Assembly: GCF_021531495.1 (NCBI RefSeq)
Contig: NZ_JADYTY010000001.1
Coordinates: 62,001 to 126,000 of the forward strand
Reading direction: 5' to 3'
Source of the DNA: Anaerovibrio lipolyticus
GTDB lineage: Bacteria; Bacillota; Negativicutes; Selenomonadales; Selenomonadaceae
DNA: 64,000 nucleotides
The notes beneath the pieces were generated by a model. That model saw nothing but the letters and a program-made list of their open reading frames with translations, had not been told where the DNA came from and did no database searches. The position numbers were made by a program, and so were the translations under genes. Positions 35,262 through 44,194 of this stretch are shown here, piece after piece; the first letter of the stretch is position 1, and the number at the start of each line of letters is the position of its first letter.

Positions 35262-36695
35262 ATGCAGATTGAGGGGATAGCAGGGTTATTGCGGATATGC
35301 GCCTGCCAGTTGCAAAAAAAAGAAGGGGAGCATAGCTGTTTTTTCTTGGAGGCACTGGTTCCCGAGGAAAAAGGAAATGCATATTTGCATCAAGTACACA
35401 AACCCATCAAAGTCTATTTAACAGAGGGCTCAGGAGAAAAAGGAGATTGCGTTTTTTGTGGTCTTATTACTTCTGTTACACTCAAACAGGATTTTTCTGC
35501 CACCAAAATCTGCGTCTACGCCTCTTCTTATTCCCTTTTATTAGATTTACATGAGCAAACACGCATTTTTCAAGATGAAAATAAAAAGCTAAAGGATATT
35601 TTGTCAGCAGACCGCTTGAAATTATCCCAGGACATGGGGCGGGGGGCGGTGTCCCTTGAAGTGGCAAAATCTATTTTACAGCGCCCATGTAAAGAAATTG
35701 TTGTGCAAAATAAAGAGACTAATTTCTCTTTTTTGAAGGGATGGAGCAAAGTGCTGCATATCCCTTTATGGGTTCGGGATCGGAATACGGATTTGACCTT
35801 GAAGTTGGACAACAATACTTCAAATCATATTTTGCCAATTACGGAAGCTCAAGTATATCAGTTCCATACTCACTGTGACTTTTCTGCCTCCACCTGTGAA
35901 GTTACGCTAAATCGTTATGTAGAACTGGGCTATGTCCTGACCTTTCCAGGTATAGTGGAAGGGAATTATTTGGTAATGGCCTGTAGTGCCTCTTATGAAC
36001 AGGGACGGGATATTTATCGAGCCAAGTTGAAGAAAATTGTCAAAGAGACAGCTGATGAGGGCAAGCTGGACTTTTCCTGGCAGGCTCCTTTGCGTTTATT
36101 AGCAATTGTTACCAATGTAGAGGATCCGGCGCATCTAGGGAGGATACAAGTTCATTTTATGGGTAATCAACCAGAATATGCAGATATTGATGAAAAGAAG
36201 CCTTGCTGGTTACAGTATCGCAGTCCTTATACAGGTACCCAAAATGGTATTGTCTTTTTACCTGATAAAGGAGATATGGTGGAGGTTACTCTGTTACATG
36301 GACAGGCCTATGCCATGACAGCCTGGCGCAGTCGACCTCTTGCTGAGGAAGGGCAGAAGGTAAAAGATAAATATATTGGCAATAATTTTCAAAGGCGTAT
36401 TATTTGGAAAGAAAAGTCGCTGGAATTATTATCTGGCCCTAATAAAATTGTCATGGATGATGAAAAGGTGGAAATCATGGTAGGAAATACCCAGCTGCAG
36501 CTGGATAAGGAAGGCCTGCAGCTGCAAGTGCAAGGTGGGAAAACCGCGTTAAAGATTACAGGGGATTTTAACTTGCAGTCCAATGGCAGTTTAGCACTGT
36601 CAGCTAAAGAAATAAATGCCAAGGGAAGCGGAGATATTAAATTTGACAGCGGTAAAGATGTACATCTCAAGGGAAATCACATCAAGATGGGATAA
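35262..36695 (+). CDS. VgrG-like spike protein
   Basis: VgrG proteins (gp27-gp5-like) form the spike that carries the PAAR tip. The first 270 residues are gp27-like, and the OB-fold is clear at about 283-365 (LLAIVTNVEDPAHLGRIQVH, NGIVFLPDKGDMVEVTLLHG). The end is a run of short strand repeats (LQLQVQGGKTALKITGDF, NAKGSGDIKFDSGKDVHL) typical of the needle beta-helix. It lacks a C-terminal effector domain, consistent with the separate PAAR-like effector. At 477 residues it is short but complete for a VgrG of this type. Confidence 0.85.
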   Translation: MQIEGIAGLLRICACQLQKKEGEHSCFFLEALVPEEKGNAYLHQVHKPIKVYLTEGSGEKGDCVFCGLITSVTLKQDFSATKICVYASSYSLLLDLHEQTRIFQDENKKLKDILSADRLKLSQDMGRGAVSLEVAKSILQRPCKEIVVQNKETNFSFLKGWSKVLHIPLWVRDRNTDLTLKLDNNTSNHILPITEAQVYQFHTHCDFSASTCEVTLNRYVELGYVLTFPGIVEGNYLVMACSASYEQGRDIYRAKLKKIVKETADEGKLDFSWQAPLRLLAIVTNVEDPAHLGRIQVHFMGNQPEYADIDEKKPCWLQYRSPYTGTQNGIVFLPDKGDMVEVTLLHGQAYAMTAWRSRPLAEEGQKVKDKYIGNNFQRRIIWKEKSLELLSGPNKIVMDDEKVEIMVGNTQLQLDKEGLQLQVQGGKTALKITGDFNLQSNGSLALSAKEINAKGSGDIKFDSGKDVHLKGNHIKMG

Positions 36696-36709
36696 GGAGA
36701 AGGGTGAAT

Positions 36710-38014
36710 ATGGAACGAGATGAATTAAAACAGTATCTTAAGTGTGCTTTGGAACCGCTGAGAATGGCACAAGAGGAAGCAGTAAAACAAATGGAGAAAA
36801 CTGTAACAGGACAGTTACAGTTGAAGCCGGAGGCCTGGACAAAGCTTTGGGAAATTAAAACCCTACTGGTGCCAAAAGATGAGGTAGAGCGGTGTAAGAC
36901 TCGGGGCTATGTGCCAATGAATGAAGATATATCTGCCATTTTTCATCAAGAATGGAATTTGCTAGATGGTGAGGATTCGCTGGAAGAAAGAGGACATCGA
37001 GAATATTTCTGGAATGGGACATACGAATCCTGGCAGGATGAAATCAATGCTAATCAACTTTATGAAGGGTATTTTACCGACTATGAAGGAAAGGTACAGC
37101 CTTTTCATTATAAGCTGAGGCCTTCCCATGAATTGATGGGTGCGGAAAAGAAGCTTTATGAGGCGGCCAGATTGTATCGGATTCAAAGGCCGGTTTTATT
37201 TTCTCCTTGGTCAAGGCGGCTTGTATCTATTCAGTTGCAAGATGATATTCTGCCTATGACGGCGGCTGAATTTTTTGCCGGCACATATGATTTCCGCTGG
37301 CAGGAAAATGGCTTAGCAAATAAAATTCTGGAAGGCTTGGAATTGATGTGGAATGTGGCACTGGAAAGAGAAAAAGACGGTAGTGCCAGCATTTGGCCTG
37401 ATCCGGTTACGGGAGCTACTTGTGATGGTATTCGTTTTTCTAACGTTAGTGATCGTACCTTTATCATACTAAATGAATTGACAAGTACAGCCTCCACGGC
37501 TGTTTTTGAAAAAAGCAGCCAGGTTATCAAGCTCTATGGAGATGCTTCCCATGAGGCTTGGCGGCTGGATATTCAAGAGATAGAACAACCAGTGGCTAGT
37601 ACATATCCCACACTTTGTTTTGCCAATGTCTATGAACTGCCTCGCTTTGGTGAAAGCAGGCGCCTTTGTACAAAAGGCGATATCCTTAGCACCTTGCAGC
37701 GTTATAACGGTGCCTTGCCAGGAGTATCAATTGATGAAGATATATCCCTAAAAAGACCAGAGCATACCAAGTTGATTGCTCCTTATGTTGGTGAGGATGT
37801 ATATGGCGGCAAGCTGGATAGGGAAAGCCTGATTTATCAACGGGAACGTGTCCGCCATCTGCCAGAATGTTTCATTCGTTTTTATTTAAAATGGGGTGCT
37901 CATTCAAATCATGACTATGATTATTTCTTAACTGATTACGCCCGTTATGTATTGGCTGATTTGAACTACCGATTTCCAGATTTTAAATGGAGGGGAGTGA
38001 TAGCAGATGAGTAA
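36710..38014 (+). CDS. unknown protein, candidate baseplate component (436 aa class)
   Basis: I do not recognise the family. The protein is soluble, acidic and rich in aromatic residues, with no signal or membrane segment. It shows tracts such as GYVPMNEDISAIFHQEW and RIQRPVLFSPWSRRLVSIQ. Position directly after the spike suggests a baseplate or assembly role. The ATG at 36710 is supported by AGGGTGA; the upstream GTG at 36704 is less likely. It overlaps the next gene by eight bases. The function is inference from context only. Confidence 0.4.
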   Translation: MERDELKQYLKCALEPLRMAQEEAVKQMEKTVTGQLQLKPEAWTKLWEIKTLLVPKDEVERCKTRGYVPMNEDISAIFHQEWNLLDGEDSLEERGHREYFWNGTYESWQDEINANQLYEGYFTDYEGKVQPFHYKLRPSHELMGAEKKLYEAARLYRIQRPVLFSPWSRRLVSIQLQDDILPMTAAEFFAGTYDFRWQENGLANKILEGLELMWNVALEREKDGSASIWPDPVTGATCDGIRFSNVSDRTFIILNELTSTASTAVFEKSSQVIKLYGDASHEAWRLDIQEIEQPVASTYPTLCFANVYELPRFGESRRLCTKGDILSTLQRYNGALPGVSIDEDISLKRPEHTKLIAPYVGEDVYGGKLDRESLIYQRERVRHLPECFIRFYLKWGAHSNHDYDYFLTDYARYVLADLNYRFPDFKWRGVIADE

Positions 38015-38654
38015 GGTTTGGCAGGATTTTGATGCAGAAAAAGAATATATTGTGGATACAAATCCCGTCTCGCCTTTCATTGAAGTCTGTTGCAAGTCCT
38101 CCAGGACTGTAAAGGTCAACCCGTTAGTGCGTTTTCCCCAGTTGTTTTTGCCCCTTTGTCAGGAAGATAGTGGTTTTTCGGACGAAGAAAAACCAGTGAT
38201 TGAAAATGCATTGTTTCATTACATTGCTAAGATGGATCGTTTAAGCGGTATGAACTTGCTAGCTCTGCGGCTCTTGGATATGCATCATGATATACAGCAG
38301 GGCTTATATGGAACTCAGGTAAAGGAATGGTATGCAAGCTTGAGGCCAAGGGATCAATATGCGTTACTACGTGGTATGGAACAGTCACGGTACGAAGAAA
38401 TTCCCCTGTATCATATGTATCGGATTCTGCTGCAGCATTTTTTTCCAGGGGCCAAAGTCTATATTCATGAAGCAGAACAGCAGGTACTAGCCTATATTCC
38501 AGAAGAGGAAAGCGATGCCAAAGAGAGAACGGCAAAGCTATTGCAATTTTTGTTTCTTGATTTGCTTTGGGATACGTGCCTGTTTTGGAAATGGCCTTTT
38601 GGTATCATTGGTGAAGAACAGACAATGCATATGGACAATATGGTTATCTATTGA
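38007..38654 (+). CDS. unknown protein, candidate baseplate or adaptor
   Basis: This 215-residue acidic protein has a Trp- and Cys-rich start (MSKVWQDFDAEKEYIVDTNP) and two helical parts (FHYIAKMDRLSGMNLLALRL, LRPRDQYALLRGMEQSRYEE). The C-terminus is hydrophobic and Trp-rich (LDLLWDTCLFWKWPFGIIGE), possibly a buried core rather than a membrane span. It overlaps the previous gene, so the two are probably made together. It may be a small baseplate or chaperone-adaptor protein. No domain was recognised. Confidence 0.35.
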   Translation: MSKVWQDFDAEKEYIVDTNPVSPFIEVCCKSSRTVKVNPLVRFPQLFLPLCQEDSGFSDEEKPVIENALFHYIAKMDRLSGMNLLALRLLDMHHDIQQGLYGTQVKEWYASLRPRDQYALLRGMEQSRYEEIPLYHMYRILLQHFFPGAKVYIHEAEQQVLAYIPEEESDAKERTAKLLQFLFLDLLWDTCLFWKWPFGIIGEEQTMHMDNMVIY

Positions 38655-38673
38655 ATAAGAGTGAGGCATTAGC

Positions 38674-40257
38674 ATGGGAAAAGAGATAGGTATTGATTTT
38701 GGAACAACAAATACAGTTGTTTCGTATTACAATAAGAAAAACCGTTTGAGAACCTTGAAATATGACGGAAGTGCCATTATTCCTTCTGTCATATATTTCA
38801 ATAGCAAAGAAGATATTCTGATTGGCAGTAAAGCTAAAAAGAAATTAGAGTATTTGAAAAACGGGGCAGGTATTGGTAATTTCAAGCCGAAAATCGGCAA
38901 TTCAGACCGGGTGGAAATTGTTACAGAAGAGGGTGAAACACTTCGGCTTCGCTATAGAGATATTGCGACTAATTTTTTGAATCAGGTTATCCGGGGTGTC
39001 GAGGAAAAATTAATCCGCGAATTTGGTTCCGACGAAGGGTGCCTGGACCGAGCCGTAGTGACTGTACCTGCCATGTTTAACGACAAGGAACGCTCAGCTA
39101 CCAAACGAGCCGTTAGAGAAGCCGGTATTCAGGAAGTAAAGCTCGTTGCCGAACCGACAGCAGCCGCCGTTGCCTATGAAGAAGACATGGGTGAACATAT
39201 TCCTAATGCTACTGTCTTGGTCTATGATTTCGGAGGTGGTACCTTTGATGTTTCAATCATTCAGGAAAGCCACGGGCAGTTTAAAGAAATTGCCAGAGGA
39301 GGTCGGAAGAACTTGGGCGGAAACAATTTAACGGAAAAAATATTTCAGAAGCTTTGGCATGATTTCAACGAGAAATATGGTCTGGAATTACCTTTAGAAG
39401 ATGATGAATTTGATGAAGAATATTATCATTATTCTTTCGATAACTACCGTAAGAATAAGGTAGCATTTTGGGATGGTGCCAACCATTTAAAGGAAGATTT
39501 ATCCGAGGTTGAGGAAGTTGAAGAGGAGCTAAGTGTCTTTGGGGCTAATGGGAACCCGGAATTATATACAATCAGACTAAGCCGGGAGGAGCTGAATCAG
39601 CTAATTGAACCCGAAATCACCGAAACAGTGGAATCCACCATGCAGACGATTGAAGAGGCCAAAAACCGTGGCGTTTCCAGAGTAGATCAAGTGGTTCTGG
39701 CAGGTGGCAGCTCGAATATCCCCTTGGTAGCCGAAAAAGTAAGTGAAGCCCTGCAAAATCATGATACCGTATATGGTGACAATGTTTCCACCCTTATTTC
39801 CCGTGGGGCAGCGGTCTTGGCAAAACAATATAAGAATATTGATGCACTGACTCAGCCTATTACTAATGTTGATTTAGGTGTTGTTGTAACTGATGGCGTA
39901 CAGTATCAGAAATTCAATACGATTATTCCTGCCGGGACAGACCTGCCTTGCCAGAATAGCTGCAAATTCCGCCTATTTCGTGATGGACAGCAGAAATTGG
40001 AAATCAATTACTACGAACGTGATAGCAAGAACTATCCCAAAGCGTCCCGTGTCGGAGATGAGGGAATTGAACTGGTTGATACATTAGTCATAGATTCACT
40101 GCCAGCCAATTTAAAAAAGACAGAAGTCACGATTGAAGTTACTTTCTGTGCCCAAAAGGATGGAACTTTGGATATGGATGTGGCTTTAACGGACCAGAAA
40201 GGCTGTATTATCAGTCAGGAAGTGATGAAGTATCAAAAGAAGAGCGATTTGGAGTGA
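38674..40257 (+). CDS. lidless DnaK-like Hsp70 chaperone
   Basis: Canonical Hsp70 nucleotide-binding signatures are intact: IDFGTTNTVVSYY near residue 7, VAEPTAAAVAYEE near 155, VYDFGGGTFDVSII near 183 and VLAGGSSNIPLVAE near 343. A compact substrate-binding beta domain follows (VDLGVVVTDGVQYQKFNTII). At 527 residues it lacks the helical lid of DnaK (about 630 residues). ATPase function looks intact. It is the first of four Hsp70-like genes in this operon and starts 19 bases after the previous gene. Its clients may be sheath or tube proteins; this is inferred. Confidence 0.93.
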   Translation: MGKEIGIDFGTTNTVVSYYNKKNRLRTLKYDGSAIIPSVIYFNSKEDILIGSKAKKKLEYLKNGAGIGNFKPKIGNSDRVEIVTEEGETLRLRYRDIATNFLNQVIRGVEEKLIREFGSDEGCLDRAVVTVPAMFNDKERSATKRAVREAGIQEVKLVAEPTAAAVAYEEDMGEHIPNATVLVYDFGGGTFDVSIIQESHGQFKEIARGGRKNLGGNNLTEKIFQKLWHDFNEKYGLELPLEDDEFDEEYYHYSFDNYRKNKVAFWDGANHLKEDLSEVEEVEEELSVFGANGNPELYTIRLSREELNQLIEPEITETVESTMQTIEEAKNRGVSRVDQVVLAGGSSNIPLVAEKVSEALQNHDTVYGDNVSTLISRGAAVLAKQYKNIDALTQPITNVDLGVVVTDGVQYQKFNTIIPAGTDLPCQNSCKFRLFRDGQQKLEINYYERDSKNYPKASRVGDEGIELVDTLVIDSLPANLKKTEVTIEVTFCAQKDGTLDMDVALTDQKGCIISQEVMKYQKKSDLE

Positions 40258-40262
40258 GATTA

Positions 40263-41009
40263 ATGGAAAATATAGAACAACTTTCATCACGATTAGAAGC
40301 CAGATATGGGAATCCTGAAGCAGCTTTCCTCGCTCGTGCAGGAATTAGGCTGAATATTGCTCCGGCTGCTGCTCCGGCTATTGCTCCGGCGGAAGTTAAG
40401 AAGCCTGTATCTAAGGTTGCTAAGGTGGTTCAGACAAAGGTAGATTTAAAAATCTGCAATGAAGCAGATTGGGAGAAAGCAACAGCAAAATTAAAAGATA
40501 TCCAATCTCTAGTTCGTTATATCAGCAAATCTGCCTACAAAGATCGAGAAAAACTTTTGAAAATGCTGCAGCAGTATACAGTAACCATTGAGAAAAAAAT
40601 GGTTTGTCCAGAAGATGAAGAAGAGCAATGTGCTGAAATTTGGCTGTCTAAGGTTCAGAATATCCTAGAAAAGCGATTTAAGAACTTGCGTATTGCTGCA
40701 CGCCGCATAAATCAAATGCCGCTTTTTCAATATGGGTTGCAACATGAGATACAAAAATATTTTTCTGGCCTGGGCATGCATGAGAGTACATTCCGGGAAG
40801 GTACTATGATCAGCGGTCAGGAAGAGTGGTTTGACATTCATCCCTACCCGAATGATGATGAGCATCTGAATATAAGGATTAAGGAAATTGAGCTGCAGCC
40901 TTACTATGTTATGTACTTCGATAATGAAGAGGAGAATGTAGAGCAGGCAGTTAAGCGGTTCATCTTTCCAGGGCAAGCCTGGGTATATGAAAAGAAAAAG
41001 GAGGCATAA
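40263..41009 (+). CDS. GrpE-like exchange factor candidate 1
   Basis: The 248-residue protein has an Ala/Pro linker near the start (AAAPAIAPAEVKKP), a helical core (LKDIQSLVRYISKSAYKDRE, LEKRFKNLRIAARRINQM), and a beta-like end (IELQPYYVMYFDN, KRFIFPGQAWVYEKK). This order and the ending resemble GrpE, the Hsp70 nucleotide exchange factor. The next gene has the same layout. It follows the DnaK-like gene closely; ATG 40263 is preferred over the GTG that overlaps the DnaK stop. Homology to GrpE is a pattern inference and is not shown by a strict motif. Confidence 0.5.
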   Translation: MENIEQLSSRLEARYGNPEAAFLARAGIRLNIAPAAAPAIAPAEVKKPVSKVAKVVQTKVDLKICNEADWEKATAKLKDIQSLVRYISKSAYKDREKLLKMLQQYTVTIEKKMVCPEDEEEQCAEIWLSKVQNILEKRFKNLRIAARRINQMPLFQYGLQHEIQKYFSGLGMHESTFREGTMISGQEEWFDIHPYPNDDEHLNIRIKEIELQPYYVMYFDNEEENVEQAVKRFIFPGQAWVYEKKKEA

Positions 41010-41012
41010 ACA

Positions 41013-41894
41013 ATGTCTTTTTGGGATTTTTTACATGTAGGAAAATACAAGAAAAAAATAAGAGAACTGACACAGCGCAACAAAGCCTTAGAACAGGAAT
41101 TAGAGCAGTCAAGACGGGAATTAGAGCAGTCAAGAGGGGAACGACAGCAATTACAGCAGGAAGTACAGCAATTACAGCAGGAAGTACAGCACTTACAGCA
41201 GGAATTACAGCAATTGAAGCTGCGTCAACAGGCAAGGCTACAGGTATCGGCACAAACTCCGGTACAAGCTCCAGCGGAAGAAAAGCCCCTTGACATTACT
41301 GGCTTTAGCCTGCCCCACACAGATAGAATTTTGATTAAATCATCTTCTGATATTCCCCAAGCTATTCAGAAAATAAAAAATATCGACGGTATATGTTCTT
41401 TCTTGAAGAAGAGTGGCGACAAGGAAGCCGTGACACTTACCAAGGCTATGGAAGAATACATAAAGCGTATCCAACGCTTCGAAGCAGCACTGCCACAAAA
41501 ACAAACAAAATGGGATGATGATATAGTCTCGGAAGAAGCAACAAGCGCCCTGTTTGCAATTATGCAAAAAAGTCTGTTGAAAATGCTTCCTGTGGCCATT
41601 CTCCGAGGCAGTGCCAGAAATCCTTCCTTCTATGAAGGATTGTTGGCGGAACTTAATCAGTATTTACAGCAATGCGGTGTATACACTTTGCTGCCATCCA
41701 GCAAGGAATATTTTGATACAGAGGATTGTAATTTTATGGAGGTCCTGCCACTGCCAACGAAAAATCATGCTGATGATAAACGGGTAGAGAGCATTGAGCG
41801 GCTGCCTTACTGCCTTGATTATCTTGACGAGGATGAAGAGCGACAGGTCTGTCGAGTAGACGGGCAAATATCTGTATACCGCTTTGAAGCTTGA
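41013..41894 (+). CDS. coiled-coil GrpE-like exchange factor candidate 2
   Basis: The N-terminal 75 residues form a Gln/Glu-rich coiled coil (repeats of LQQEVQ). The helical core includes IKNIDGICSFLKKSGDKEAV and FAIMQKSLLKMLPVAILR. The end has a GrpE-like run: QQCGVYTLLPSSKEYFDTED, then the beta domain closing on QVCRVDGQISVYRF. GrpE typically has GVE.I...G..FD before its beta domain and RPA.V.V at its end. The core also resembles candidate 1. I infer an exchange factor for one of the Hsp70s here. RBS AAGGAGG. Confidence 0.55.
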   Translation: MSFWDFLHVGKYKKKIRELTQRNKALEQELEQSRRELEQSRGERQQLQQEVQQLQQEVQHLQQELQQLKLRQQARLQVSAQTPVQAPAEEKPLDITGFSLPHTDRILIKSSSDIPQAIQKIKNIDGICSFLKKSGDKEAVTLTKAMEEYIKRIQRFEAALPQKQTKWDDDIVSEEATSALFAIMQKSLLKMLPVAILRGSARNPSFYEGLLAELNQYLQQCGVYTLLPSSKEYFDTEDCNFMEVLPLPTKNHADDKRVESIERLPYCLDYLDEDEERQVCRVDGQISVYRFEA

Positions 41895-41919
41895 AACCTA
41901 CAGAGGTGGAGTACTGTAT

Positions 41920-43455
41920 ATGGAGAAAAAAAAGATTTACGCCGGCATTGATTTCGGGGCTTGTAATATTAAAGCTGCCTACTTGCAGGGAAATAGAATG
42001 CGTCTGGTTAAATTAAATAAAGATCAGCAGGCAGGCAATCAAACCCCCAATGTCATCTATTACGATAAAATTAACGATAAAGTCGTAAAATCAATAGGTC
42101 TGTCCGCTCAGAGAAGACTAGATTATGAGAATAAGGTGTCTCATATCAAGACAAAATTAGAACAAGCGGACTGGCACCAAAACATACCCAATTTAGGGAA
42201 AACGGTGACACCGCTGGAAGTGGCTCGGGATATTTTTGCTGAAGTCTGGCAGGAAATGGTCAGAATACAAGGGGATGCCAGTTGTTGGGATATTACCCTG
42301 ACGATTCCTGTATGCTTTTCCGTGGTGCAAAAAAATTATCTGTATCAGGCGGCTTTGGAAGCAGGGATACCGGTGAAGCGGATTGTTTCAGAGCCTTTTG
42401 CAGCCCTCTTTTCCCAGGAGGATTTGGTAGATGAGGCTGATGAGGAAGAATTAGGCCTTATCTTTGATTTTGGCGGATCTACCCTGGATATCAGTCTGTT
42501 ACAGCTAATGCCGGAGGAGGATGAAGTTGAAATACAGGAAATAGCTGCTACAGGTCTTTTATATGGTGGTCTGGATATTGATCAATTAATTTACGAGGAG
42601 CTCTTGCAAAAGAAATATCCTGATGACATAAAGACACTGTTGCAAGACGATGAAAGCGGGGCAGCAAAAGCTGAACTATTCCAAGGAATTGCCGATGCGA
42701 AGCAGGATTTGTTTGATTCAGATGGAGGGGAAGAGGAAAGCAGTATTCTTATTTCTGACAAAAAAAGTGGTTCCCTCCATGATATGACCATTACCCAGGA
42801 AGAGGTTGTGCAGATTTTAGAAGCTTCTACCATTGGACAGCGCATTCGGGATGCTTTGGATGTAGTTATGGAGGAAGCGGATATGCCCCTTTCTTGGATT
42901 CGCACCTTTGGGGGAACATCGTATATTCCTTATTTCCGTCAGTTGTTGGCAGATTATGCTGGTGACGAAGTATTTGATGCCGATGAAGAAGTTGATGAGG
43001 ATATGTATACGGCTGTAGCAGAAGGCGCTGCCCGCTATGGTGCTATTTGTGGGGGAGATGAAACAAATATCATTGCCCATAACCATATACCCTATGCTAT
43101 TGGTTTTTTGGCAGATAAGGGGTTTCGACCTTGTATTAATCGGAATGCTTTGCCGGGATTCATTACAGGATATAGGTTGTGGCAGCGTTCCTATGTAGAG
43201 TCTTTGGCCTATAAGATTCCAGTGTATCAGCAGTTCCTAACGGCTGAATCGGAACATCAGGCTCCAGTCTATATTGGCAGTATTCAATTAGATGCTTCCC
43301 AATATCCGGGTATGTCATCAATTATGTACAAAATGAAAATTGATGCCCAGGAACAGATTCAGGTGACGACATTTTTGCAAAAGGAAGGGCAGACGGAAGC
43401 TGAGCGGGATATTATTCCTATTGAACAGTTGATAGTCCCTATAGGAGGTCAATAA
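41920..43455 (+). CDS. degenerate Hsp70-like protein
   Basis: This 511-residue protein keeps the actin-like fold but its phosphate-1 loop reads GIDFGACNIK, where Hsp70s have DxGTTN(S/T). Phosphate-2 is IFDFGGSTLDISLLQL, and the adenosine motif is RTFGGTSYIPYFRQLL. The C-terminus has a short beta region (PVYIGSIQLDASQYPGMS) and no lid. ATP hydrolysis may be slow or lost, so it could be a regulatory or scaffold paralogue of the neighbouring Hsp70s. ATG 41920 follows AGAGGTGGAG. It lies between the GrpE-like and coiled-coil genes. Confidence 0.8.
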   Translation: MEKKKIYAGIDFGACNIKAAYLQGNRMRLVKLNKDQQAGNQTPNVIYYDKINDKVVKSIGLSAQRRLDYENKVSHIKTKLEQADWHQNIPNLGKTVTPLEVARDIFAEVWQEMVRIQGDASCWDITLTIPVCFSVVQKNYLYQAALEAGIPVKRIVSEPFAALFSQEDLVDEADEEELGLIFDFGGSTLDISLLQLMPEEDEVEIQEIAATGLLYGGLDIDQLIYEELLQKKYPDDIKTLLQDDESGAAKAELFQGIADAKQDLFDSDGGEEESSILISDKKSGSLHDMTITQEEVVQILEASTIGQRIRDALDVVMEEADMPLSWIRTFGGTSYIPYFRQLLADYAGDEVFDADEEVDEDMYTAVAEGAARYGAICGGDETNIIAHNHIPYAIGFLADKGFRPCINRNALPGFITGYRLWQRSYVESLAYKIPVYQQFLTAESEHQAPVYIGSIQLDASQYPGMSSIMYKMKIDAQEQIQVTTFLQKEGQTEAERDIIPIEQLIVPIGGQ

Positions 43456-43456
43456 A

Positions 43457-44173
43457 TTGAAGGAAACATACGAAAAATTATACACCTATGGCAAATCATT
43501 AACTCAGGATTTGCAGGCTGTACAGGAACATTTATATCAGGCATTATGTCAGGCAGACACGGAAAACAGTAATTTACAAAATAAGATGGCTGAAATGCGT
43601 GCTGCTTCAGAAGGTGAAATACAGAGGCTGGCAAATCTGCTGCAACAGAAAAATATTGCTAATCAGGCTATGCGACAAAAGCTGGACAGCCAGATAGCAG
43701 AGCTGCAACATAGTGTAAAGCAGGCAGCGGAATATCAATCATTCCTGGAACAGCAGCAGGGCAAAATAGCTGCGAAAGAAAGAGAGTTAAACGCTAGAAC
43801 GAAAGAATTGGGTGACAGAGAAAGGAAAATAGCCGAGGGGGAGGAAGCACTCAAAACAAAGGAAGAGGAATTAGAAAAGAAACGCCGCGAACTGGAAGCG
43901 GGGGATGCATCGAAAAAAGTTCAGGCCTTGGAAAAAGAAAAAAAAGATATGGAAAACAGGTTAGAAGAGGCAAATCAAAACTACAATCAAGCACTACAGG
44001 AGAAGGCATCTTTAGCTAGAAAGTTGTTTGCGTTAAGTTCGGACTATGACAAAAAATTGCAAGAAAAAGATGAGAAAATCCAGGAATTGGAAAATGCGCT
44101 GGCCACCTATCGGCCTAAACCCCAAGTAATTCGTTGTATCAGTTACAGCAGCAATGATGATACAGACAGATAA
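43457..44173 (+). CDS. coiled-coil protein of unknown function
   Basis: Almost the whole 238-residue protein is predicted coiled coil by heptad pattern, rich in Glu, Lys and Gln (for example ERKIAEGEEALKTKEEELE). The end is a short polar tail (RCISYSSNDDTDR). It has no membrane segment or catalytic motif. The TTG start follows GGAGGT. It lies between a degenerate and an active Hsp70 gene and could be a structural scaffold or co-chaperone. No family was recognised. Confidence 0.55.
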   Translation: MKETYEKLYTYGKSLTQDLQAVQEHLYQALCQADTENSNLQNKMAEMRAASEGEIQRLANLLQQKNIANQAMRQKLDSQIAELQHSVKQAAEYQSFLEQQQGKIAAKERELNARTKELGDRERKIAEGEEALKTKEEELEKKRRELEAGDASKKVQALEKEKKDMENRLEEANQNYNQALQEKASLARKLFALSSDYDKKLQEKDEKIQELENALATYRPKPQVIRCISYSSNDDTDR

Positions 44174-44194
44174 TAAGTAAAACAGGTGATGAAA

